From Phymatolithon calcareum (Eukaryota; Rhodophyta; Florideophyceae; Hapalidiales), in NCBI GenBank assembly GCA_977006965.1, contig OZ345353.1:1798001-1862000 (forward strand): a stretch of DNA of 64,000 bases, in the 5' to 3' direction. Shown in pieces: positions 56,008 to 64,000 of this stretch. Under the pieces are notes generated by a model that saw only the letters and a list, made by a program, of their open reading frames with translations, did no database searches and was not told where the DNA came from. Position 1 is the stretch's first letter. Each line of letters opens with the position of its first letter. The position numbers were made by a program, and so were the translations under genes.

Positions 56008-56201
56008 AAGTTCTTTCTTTCTTTATTGTGGAAAGATCGTTTACACGGGAGGCGAGCGCGTAAAGCTGTTTTGTAACAGCCTCTCATTGTTCAGAAATTT
56101 GAGTATGGCTAAGGGTCTCTCACGGCATCGCTCTTCTACGGTTTTTGCACCCACTCTACCAATAAACTTACGTCTGGAAACGGAACGTCCATTCCTTAAA
56201 A
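56008..56201 (-). mobile_element. Short GAAA-tailed retroposed insertion in unit B
   Basis: Between CTTAC (56003-56007) and CTTAC (56202-56206). Unit A has one CTTACCCC at the same place (about 46888). In element sense the end is ...CCACAATAAAGAAAGAAAGAA, like 39999-40090. Confidence 0.7.
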
Positions 56202-57113
56202 CTTACGCGTTCTGTATCCTCGAGTCACGGTCGTGGAAATCAACAATGGCCACTTCAATAGCGGGCCTTAAACCTGCTTGATGATCCCCGCCCAGTTTTC
56301 AAGGGGAAAGAATACGCATTGTATCAGCACAAACAGGATGTTCAAAAGGAAAACCACGGTAACGGGCAATCGGAAAAACAAGCAAGGACCCCATTCTTGT
56401 TGCAATACGGTCCTACACCAGCAAATAGTTCCAATGACTCTGAACCACTGCCCGTATTTTGACAGATGGAGCACGGTGGTGATGAAACTCAACCAATCCG
56501 ACCGATCAGCCTTCCACCTGTCGAATAACGCTATCCCCAGTCCGACGGATTGTCTCCGTTTGCTTCGATGGCAAGCGCCCGGTTGTTCAGCTTCGCCCTC
56601 TACCGCATTTTTCCATCGAGGTGGAAGAATGCGGGCTTCCGGTTGCAGACGATAGGGTAGCATCAGGGCCATGGGCACTCCCGGTGTAAATTTTCAATTC
56701 CTGCGAGTGCTTGGAGACTCTCAGAATATCGTTGAGATTTTGTCTGGATGATTTCACGATTTACCAGAAAATCAGGAGCAATAACGTGACCAGATTTTGT
56801 GGTCTGCGCGGAGGGTGACAGAGGACATGGTGGAAAGTGGTCTGCAGGTGCACAGAAATGATAATCATAGAGTGGGCGGCAACTATAATGACTAGTAAGC
56901 GGTCCGCGGCGGGGGATTAAGCGAACTTTCAAATCGATCAGCACCTCACAAGGCAGCCACGAGAAGTCAACGCCTTTTTATGCTTTCCAAGTCCGGTGAT
57001 CGCGCAAGGGACTGCAAATGGGATCGATCTGTGGGACGATGAATTCTTCACTTGGTGGAATATGATTTTTCGAAGTTGGGATATGTCGATTGTTTGGTTC
57101 AGTACCTTAGTCT

Positions 57114-57462
57114 TGTAGACACGCAATGTTGCAGGGGTGTAATGAACGACATTATCAACATCGACCTTGGAGCTCTATAACGGCTTCTTGCGATCTATCC
57201 ACCGACACTGACAACACAGTATCGTGAACGACTCTTCCAAGAGCAACCAACGGATTTATCGCAGACACCGACTAACACTCAACGTAATATTAGTCTAGCG
57301 TCGGTTAGTGCCCCCCCTTTTTGCAGGGTGTGCAATTGTTCGCCCCTGACCTATTTAAGCGACAATCCTGATCGCATCTTAGACTGAGGCATCGCATCAC
57401 AGAGAGATCACCCCTTTTCAAGATAAACCCCAACCCTTATCTTTTTACTCCCAGTGATTACA
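57114..57462 (+). mobile_element. Solo LTR, family 1, copy 2 (349 bp)
   Basis: TGTAGACAC...GTGATTACA, 4 bp duplication GTCT at 57110-57113 and 57463-57466. Unit A has the empty site near 49870 (ACTAGGCTGTGACTACTC). Almost identical to 51340-51689, so both are fairly recent. Confidence 0.9.
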
Positions 57463-58004
57463 GTCTGTGACTGCTCTTCCATCTAAATAATCCAGCAGCT
57501 ATGCTTTTGCGTGCGCTTCTTCGAGAAAAGTCAAAAATGAAGTAGTTAAAGATCTGACGATCGACTCTTAGTTGAAATGTGCATGGCACACCTCACAATC
57601 CCCGTCGTCCACAACAGTAATATAGTTGTCGCCGCGTGCAGAAGTAACCTGTTATTGAAAATTTCCGGTAAGCCTTCGACCCTTCGAGCAGCATGAGATT
57701 CATGACAAGACTATGCTGCTCAGTATCCTGCGACCGCGTCTGCTAATAAACCCAATGTCACCGATTCGCCATTACAAATATCCCATGGTTCTCGACTCCA
57801 TCAAAGCTCCTCCTGGCCTTATTGGGCGTCCAAACTCGAGAGAGCTATTTACCCTACAAGATGTGGTAATGTTAGAAATGAGCACGTGCCCAGATTCCTG
57901 TAAAATTGTGGCATATATACACACGAAGATTAGTTCTTGTGATTGTCGAAAATCCTGTTCCGAAGCACTCTGCAGCATTTTCATTTTTTAAATGATTATT
58001 TTCT

Positions 58005-58518
58005 GAAGATGTTTTTTTAACTAAGAATCCATGTAACAGCCGGGACAAAATGGCCTTCATAATACGGGGCCCGAAAAATTATCAAATCCGCTATTTACTC
58101 CATAGAAAAGAAAGTGGTGCCAATAGCTTGGCAAACTTCTGATCAATTGATTGCCAACTTCTCTTACAGTTGAGCGCTTTCTCGCTGCTGCCGGACTACG
58201 CCAGAGAAAGGGCGATTTAAGTGCAAAATAATATTTTGGTTATCATATTATGATAACCATCGTTTACGGGAGTGAAAAGCACTGCTCTTGCGGCCATAAT
58301 CCGATGTGAAGGAAGCAAAAAGCTAAAAATTGCGCCCAAGCTGGCCAAAAACGCACGCAATTCGAACGACAGCTATACTTTCAGAGTCTGTACTATATCC
58401 GCTATCCCATACACTGGGCCTCGGTGCTACCGGGATCGTAGTGGATTTGATAATTTTCACCACCCCGTATTCCTGTGTCCCGGCTGTTACATGGATTCTT
58501 AGTTAAAAAAACATCTTC
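58005..58518. mobile_element. Non-autonomous DNA transposon with long terminal inverted repeats
   Basis: GAAGATGTTTTTTTAACT at 58005 and its exact inverse ending at 58518. The arms are perfect for about 43 bp (through AAGAATCCATGTAACAGCC) and recognisable to about 95 bp. The interior codes for nothing and includes a TGGTTATCATATTATGATAACCA palindrome near 58237. It is absent from unit A (about 51165). I could not settle the target duplication because the site is A/T-rich. Confidence 0.82.
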
Positions 58519-58614
58519 AAAAAAAACATCTTCTGCAAATAATGTTTTGGTATGACAATCCCCGGAAGAGGAGCGCCACTACTGTCAGCAAAACTTGGAG
58601 GGCATGTAGTGACT

Positions 58615-59240
58615 TTTTTTTTCCTTTCAAGTTTATTTAAAAGCCCCACAGACTTCCGAAGATATGGGCAAGGCTTCCTCTGGTGCTACCTGCCTTTGTG
58701 TAGCTCACAAAACGTCCACCAGAATGGTAGACGGGAAAACTCAGGACTCAAAGTAGTCCTATCTCAGTCCTCTACGGGATTGTTGGTGCTTGGACTCGAC
58801 CACTTTTTGCCTTGCATTCTGCGGATTAATACAGGCCTTCTTCGCTCTCCATGCGTTCTATGAGTGTCTTGCTAAATAGTAAGAGCTCATCTAGCGCCTT
58901 TTCTGTTTCCAGTCGTTTTTCTCCTTCGAGTTCGTACCCTGCTAGCGTGCGTTCAAGGGTCTCCATATGCTCTCTGGCTCTGGTGCCGAATTCTTCAGTC
59001 ATACTTGTTGTTGACACCTGTGGGAATCTGCCACAGGCATACTGCAGCGCGAGTTGTCTGTGCTTCACCTTGGGGAACTTGAGGATTGCTGGCAATTCTC
59101 TTGTTTTGTCGTATGGTATCTTTCTTTTCCGCTTCGATTCTAGGCGGTCTCCTTCCATTTCCAGAAATTTCGATCGAAGAGCTTGCGAAGATTGGTTTGC
59201 TTGGATACGCTTTACCGCTTCACCGAACGGCTCTCTGGAA
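58615..59240 (-). mobile_element. Poly-A LINE, 5'-truncated, at the end of unit B
   Basis: Flanks TGTAGTGACT (58605-58614) and TGCAGTGACT (59241-59250) form a target duplication with one mismatch. It ends in poly-A after ...GGCTTTTAAATAAACTTG. The minus strand encodes the RT protein C-terminus (58826-59158 and further upstream). Confidence 0.85.
58826..59158 (-). pseudogene. LINE RT protein C-terminus (truncated)
   Basis: 110 codons, open. SKRKRKIPYDKTREL is followed by a helical tail ending ESEEGLY, closely matching 42552-43241. Without the RT domain it is a truncated remnant. Confidence 0.75.
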
Positions 59241-59289
59241 TGCAGTGACTGCTAAATGCGGCGACAAGCTGGGCAAGAGATAAAGGCAT

Positions 59290-60212
59290 GACGTGGAATA
59301 CCAAAAAAGGAAAAGCGAGGTTCTAATATACCCGGGCCTCTTCCTGCTCAACTTCAGACTTTCGGGGTCCGAGCTCGACGAAACCCGCCGACTGGAATAC
59401 CTTGGTACAGCGATCGACAACACCGGCGTAACCGACCACGCTACTCTGAAACGCCTCTCCAAAAGCGAAAGGAATATTCCTTGCCCTCCGTGATATTGGC
59501 GTTACAGTTAAATGACTGACGACAACAAAATGCATATCCGTTTATAATGATACCCATCCATGAAACTCAAAAAATTAAAACAATAACATGACTAAATTTA
59601 GATTAGGCCTTGCTCCAATGTCGATGGGAATACGCACCGCACCTAATGCCGTGGTCGAAGTCCATTCAAGCGCACGTGGACCAGGTAGAAAGACTGTTCT
59701 ACTCCCTTATATTTGGCCACTTTGCTAAACGGAATGTTCATCGAATGCGAACGCTGTGCAGAATCACACCACCAGAGCTGAGACGCAAGAAATTAGGCGA
59801 GCATTTTGCGTTGCGACTCCTGCATGCAAAACGGAACCTAGAGGAAAGCAAGAACTACGAGGGAAAGAATGAGGACTTGGAACAGGCACAGAGGGATATC
59901 CGATACCTCGAAGAGCACGAACTGTTGAACGTCCCAGCGAAGAGGGCCGTGGACGGAAAGGTCATACACAAGGATGAGAAACAGCGTAACTGCCGTGCAT
60001 GGAGCGAGACGGAGAAGGTCAAAAAACGAAAAGTCGCTGTGGATATGAACGAGAATCGAAACCCTGCAATCCAATCCAAATCAAGTCGAGAAAACACAGA
60101 CTTTGGGCAGTCAAGTGGTTTTTCGGCCGCTGCCCCCGCGAAACCCCTCGGCGTATGTCGAAAACTACGACGAACTAGCAACGATGCCGCTGGAAACCCC
60201 ACTTCAGAGTGA
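59290..60212 (+). pseudogene. Non-LTR reverse transcriptase fragment, frame-shifted
   Basis: Two frames belong together. 59293-59493 has KSEVLI...ETRRLEYLGTAIDNTG, the typical end of the RT palm/thumb. 59610-60212 has APHLMPWSKSIQAHVDQVERLFY...RMRTLCRI, homologous to the start of 42552-43241. Between them the sense (ALRDIGVT, then DDNKMHIR) is broken by stops and shifts. It is an older, more diverged member of the LINE family. Confidence 0.7.
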
Positions 60213-61095
60213 CAAATAGCTGTGAAACGGGATTTTGTCTTCGCAAAATGGCGCAGCTTTTTAGTGTAGCATGCGTGGACAAAGCTGACTTAAGAATAGG
60301 CTTAGACGTGCAGACAGCGCCGACAGAAAGTTGAGATGGATTTGCCATTATCGAAAACTTGCGGGAAAGTTTGCAGTCTATGCGAAAAGATCTTTTGAGT
60401 TGCTTCTTGGAGCAAAACAATTTCTTAAAAGATGGGAAAACCAAGAAGTAGAAAATTATTTCGGGTAAAGTGCCATCTGCGGCCCCTAATATTACTGTAA
60501 ATTGGCACAAGGTGTGAACGGACCTAGAAACTGGACCGTGGGCGGAGTGCTGACAGAAATGATGGATATCATAATACCACAGGTGCCTCGTGCTCATTTT
60601 AGAGCATCTCGAACGGTGATGGCCAAAGTTATGGGTAAACTGCGCTATTGCGTACAGAGCTAGAAATGATCAAAATTCAATAATAATGCAGTATCAAAAA
60701 CAATGCATCATATGATTGCAGATTGATGAAAACTGTAATTTAGCGAACACCTTTTTATTGGCTACTCAGTTATGCGTTTCCGCTATTTGTTTGAATTATT
60801 TTTTTCCCATGGCAAAACGCATGTCAATTTTCTGCAAGGATCCACTTTTGTATTGCCCTGAGGGTAATGTTTGTGCACTTCGATACGGCACAACGCCCTA
60901 TCTTATGATTAATTTCTTACAAAATACACTCCCCGAAATTAATATAGCCCGACCTTGGCAAACCGTCAGGGGCACGCGCATGGCGGGAATCGCGTTAAAG
61001 GACCGGTGGTCCTGTAATCGTCTTCGCATTGCACTTCGTACTAGCCCAAATATGACTCTCTAGGTTTTTATTAACTCGTAGGGTACGCCAAAATG
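60213..61095. other. Intergenic stretch
   Basis: AT-rich, no recognisable gene; a 115-codon frame at 60716-61063 has no motif. Confidence 0.4.
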
Positions 61096-62338
61096 TACGA
61101 TAGCCCTATTTTTTCCCGCGCAACAACTTGGCCGGGGAAAACTTTATGCATCCGCCAAGCGGAAGTATATGGGATTCATAGGGCGCTCGGCGCCCTGTGG
61201 CCTTATTTATACGCATGGCGACGTACCTACGTATGCTGTTTGAGTCACTCAGCCCGCAACCATGGGGCGCGGACTGCCTCTGACGAAGGAGGAGGAGGCG
61301 ATGATCCGGGCGCTCGACTCCAACGGCTTGAACAAGAGCGCCATTGCAGTGCAAGTCAAACGGTCCCGAAAAGCCGTCTCGAACTTTCTGAACAAGTCCC
61401 CTGGTCAATCTCGACGGAAAAAGGCAGGGAGGCTCCACAAGTTTTCTGAGCAGGCTGCTCGGGCAGTCATTCGGAAGGCTTCTGCTTCGCAAATGACGGC
61501 TCGGGAGCTCCGAGATATGTATAATCTACCTGTCGGAGTGCGCCGCGTGCAGCAAATCCTGAACGATACTAAGTACTTGGAGTATAGGCGAATGAAACGG
61601 GCTCCAAGCCTTACACCTTGGCACAAGGATCAGCGTGACAAGTGGGCCCGCCTTCATCTTCGCCTGAGCTGCTCGCAGTGGACGAGGACGATCTTTTCTG
61701 ATGAGAACTGATTCTGCTTGAATGGTCCAGACGGGTTCGGGTACTATTGGGCTGGTAAAAGGATCCCTGAGCAATACTTTTCCCGTCGGCAGCAGGGCGG
61801 GGGAGGGGTTATGGTCTAGGGTTGTTTTTCGTGGCGCGGAAAGCCCGAATTAGTATTCGTATTGAACAAGATGAATGCGCAAAGGTACGTCCATCTGCTT
61901 GAGAATCACCTGGAACCGTTTGCGGAAACGTGCTACCGTGGGGACTGGAGTTTCCAGCAGGATAATGCGCCTGCGCACACAGCGAAGTACACAGATGAGT
62001 ACTTCTTTGACGCAAGGATCAGCGTTATGACTTGGCCATCGCGTAGTCCCGATCTAAACCCCATAGAGAACCTGTGGGTATAGTTGCGAGGGATGTTTAC
62101 AAGGATTGTTGTCATTTTGAGTACGAGGACGACGTCGTCGAAGCGATCCAAGCATCCTGGGATCGTATCGGGCTGGAAACGCCTAGGAAGCTGATTGCAT
62201 CGATGCCAGACCGGTGCATGAAGGTTATCGAGAAGCGCGGTGGGTCTACTGGCTACTGAGCGTCGTTGTTTGGTGCGATAGGCTAAGAAAGATAGAAGTT
62301 GCGCTAACTTGTTGCGGACGAAAAAAATGTGCTATGTA
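61096..62338 (+). mobile_element. Tc1/mariner transposon, inactive, TA-bounded
   Basis: The left end TACGATAGCCC...TTTTTTCCCGCGCAACAA and the inverse of the right end (TACATAGCAC...TTTTTTTCGTCCGCAACAA) form imperfect inverted repeats of about 35 bp. Both outer ends are TA, the target of this superfamily. It contains the pseudogene 61262-62259. Confidence 0.85.
61262..62259 (+). pseudogene. Tc1/mariner transposase (DD34E/D type)
   Basis: An N-terminal paired-type helix-turn-helix region (LTKEEEAMIRALDSNGLNKS, then KRSRKAVSNFLN) is followed by the catalytic D (IFSDEN), second D (WSFQQDNAPAHTAK) and third acidic residue (SPDLNPIENLW). It is disabled by a TGA after IFSDEN (61709), a TAG in VMV-GCF (61817) and a frame change near 62080, after which VARDVYKDCC...EKRGGSTGY completes the protein. 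The TAG, and perhaps the TGA, stand where a Trp is expected. About 330 residues if counted through, the usual length. Confidence 0.9.
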
Positions 62339-62523
62339 AGTAAACTTGATTTACTGTTTGACTCCATGGGCAGGCCTGCTCTGAATTGAGTTGCAACTCG
62401 AATTGATTGCAATTCAAGCAATATGTACTTCAGTGGGACGCATCAAGGAACTTGAACTCGTATTGAGAGCGAAACTGAACTGCAATTCCGAATTGGGATA
62501 CGTGCTGCAATTCGGAATTAAGA

Positions 62524-62612
62524 TACGTACTTTCCTGTCTATGGAAGATCGGCGTATGCCACTGCTACTACGTACTGTCCTGTCTATAGAATATCAGCAT
62601 ATGCCACTGCTA
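62524..62612 (+). repeat. Two-copy 45 bp tandem repeat upstream of the hAT transposase
   Basis: TACGTACTTTCCTGTCTATG... and TACGTACTGTCCTGTCTATA..., each ending TATGCCACTGCTAC. Subterminal repeats like these often bind hAT transposases (family knowledge). Confidence 0.65.
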
Positions 62613-62657
62613 CATCTATATATCGAATCCGGAGCACCGTCCAGAGAGCTATCAATC

Positions 62658-64000
62658 ATGGCGCTCCCGAGCCCCCGCGACGTCGTCGTCAATTTGATGA
62701 CACAGCGACCGGACGTCAATCCAAACGTCAAGCCACGATTCAGAAAAATCGAGCGCCCGAACGTACCACATCATGTCTTTCTCTGTCCGATGAAAGAGAA
62801 GTGCCGATCTGGAGGAACGATTTATGTCGAGAAGGGAATCGGGTACAGTAACCCATTCAAGCACCTCAAGAAATGCATATCCGACAACGATGTGAATCAC
62901 TTGTTGGATGTGTACAACACGCGGATTTCTCGAAAGCGTAAACAAAGCGCCGCATTCAACACCGACGGATGTTTCGTCGTATCGATGACCGCGCGTGAAA
63001 GGGCGATGTTTGCGTATATCGATTTGGTTACCACGTTGTCGTTACCTTTATCGTATGTCTTGGGCCCCATCATCCGCACGTTTTCAAAGTTTGACGATGT
63101 GTTCTCTGCGACGTACTTTAAAGAGACGCTGTTCAAACTGATAGAGTTGGTGGAAAAACGCATTGGAGAAGACATGAGGAAGTATCGAGGTGCTATAGTA
63201 CACGATGCATAGACCTGCAATGGCACACACTACTTCGGCGTGTTCGGCTCGTACATGACGAAGGTCCCGATTATTCGCGATGGGAAAGAAACGGAAGAAG
63301 AAAGGTGGGCAATGCCCTTATTGAGTGCAAGTCCTATGTCCAGAGTTCGCACCGTCGACGAAGAAGATACTGATGGAGAAGAAGAAATGGAGGCGAGCAG
63401 TTTTGATGCTGTGACACATGTCCGCCACTTGGAAGACTTGTTCATCTATTACGGATGCGATGTTGACGAATGGGTGGTGTGTTCTATCGGCGACCATTGC
63501 AACTTGAATAAGTGCATCGCGCGTCTTTTAGAGGTTCCTCACGTGGGATGCTTGTCGCACAAGCTGAATCTGGAGGTTAATTACATGGTATCACGTCACC
63601 AGGCATTGCACCGCGCGCTGGATAAGGTTCACGTGACAATGTCCGACTGCAAGCGACGCCTGACAAATCGCTCCATGCTTCGCAATTTGACGGATTTGAG
63701 TCCGGTTATTATGAATGCCACACGCTGGTCTGGAAAATACAAGATGCTGCGTCGATTTGTCGAACTCTACGAAACGCTGGTTGAAGTTGTCGAAACTGAA
63801 TGATCGACGCTAACGATGGATGCAAGTGAAGGTTTTTTGCTTCAGGTCACGAAATTTGCAGAAATGCTTGCTGAAGTTAACGTGGTGACAATGGAACTTC
63901 AAAAAAGCGGAGCAACACTATCTGACTGTCGATTTGCAGTCGATACGTTGATGGAAGTTGTGCGAACGAGCCGAAGTGACGTCGAATCATCATTTTACGG
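62658..64000 (+). pseudogene. hAT transposase, interrupted, 3' end outside window
   Basis: From MALPSPRDVV a BED-type zinc finger (HHVFLCPMKEKC... then NPFKHLKKCI) is followed by the hAT core: FSKFDDVF, a stop at 63210 in HDA-TCNGTHYFGVFGSY where hAT proteins carry Trp, then CLSHKLNLEV and ATRWSGKYKMLRR (typical TRW near the C-terminal half). A TGA follows at about 63801, after which the same frame stays open to the edge (MDASEGFLLQ...). All of it is in one frame, so two point changes account for the damage seen here. Confidence 0.85.

Larger units (their letters stand above)
43620..59250. repeat. Tandem segmental duplication: two hydrolase-bearing units plus a partial third
   Basis: Unit A, about 44.10-51.32 kb, and unit B, about 51.76-58.61 kb, align through their length: hydrolase gene, upstream region (45.6-47.5 with 53.2-54.3 and 55.7-56.8), then 49.75-50.16 with 57.0-57.8 and 51.0-51.3 with 57.8-58.6. 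A partial unit at 43.62-44.09 kb, related to 56.6 and 57.7-58.6 kb, precedes A, so the array had at least three units. Units are diverged and carry different later insertions. Confidence 0.85.
62371..64000 (+). mobile_element. hAT transposon, left part (runs off the right edge)
   Basis: A probable left end CAGGCCTGCTCTGAATTG at 62371 has the CAG start usual for hAT ends. TCCATGGG just outside would be the 8 bp target duplication to look for beyond the window. It lies only 33 bp from the mariner right end. Confidence 0.55.

Noticed and set aside
62341-62400. Alternating TTGCAACTCGAATTGATTGCAATTC as a telomere-like or centromere-like array
   Set aside because: Better explained as subterminal sequence of the hAT element beginning at 62371.
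1-64000. CRISPR arrays, operons, ribosome binding sites, rRNA genes
   Set aside because: None seen; single-gene layout, transposon types and organelle presequences indicate eukaryotic nuclear DNA.

Overview
This window looks like nuclear DNA of an intron-poor, transposon-rich eukaryotic alga. A florideophyte red alga such as Chondrus is my best guess (inference). The support is a set of plant/algal-type housekeeping genes that are each one uninterrupted reading frame: a bacterial-type DNA polymerase I with a likely organelle presequence, a UBP3/UBP4-like ubiquitin protease, a presequence protease and a one-repeat MYB factor. They sit as small gene islands between long stretches of mobile elements, and I saw no operons or bacterial gene signals.

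Layout. 1-8.6 kb is the dense gene island: polA-like (minus, running off the left edge), a divergent 0.76 kb spacer, the ubiquitin protease (plus), then the presequence protease (minus, convergent, 158 bp apart). 8.6-17.1 kb has no convincing gene; it holds a hairpin MITE, a tRNA-like pol III box pair and dispersed repeats. 17.12-24.97 kb is a complete Ty1/copia-type retrotransposon on the minus strand with nearly identical 348 bp LTRs, a 5 bp target duplication, an intact protease-integrase-RT-RNase H frame and a broken gag. Between pol and the 3' LTR it carries a GC-rich 619-codon frame on the opposite strand whose C-terminus looks like a cysteine protease. 25-31.6 kb is gene-poor. 31.6-33.0 kb is the MYB gene; 33-36.8 kb is empty of genes but strikingly rich in the heptamer TACAGTA; 36.8-37.6 kb is an unrecognised gene. 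38.8-43.4 kb is a nest of non-LTR and piggyBac-like elements. 43.6-59.3 kb is a tandem segmental duplication, each unit carrying one secreted alpha/beta-hydrolase gene (44.3-45.5 and 52.0-53.2 kb). The two units were later peppered by different insertions, so each unit records the empty site of insertions in the other. 59.3-64 kb holds a decayed RT fragment, a dead Tc1/mariner element with TA-bounded ends, and the left part of a dead hAT element.

Most insertion ends below are supported by target-site duplications that I could read directly. Taken together they show at least three non-LTR families (poly-A tailed, GAAT-tailed, GAAA-tailed), two solo-LTR families with 4 bp duplications, one copia element and four DNA-transposon families. 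Protein identities rest on motif recognition, without database searches.
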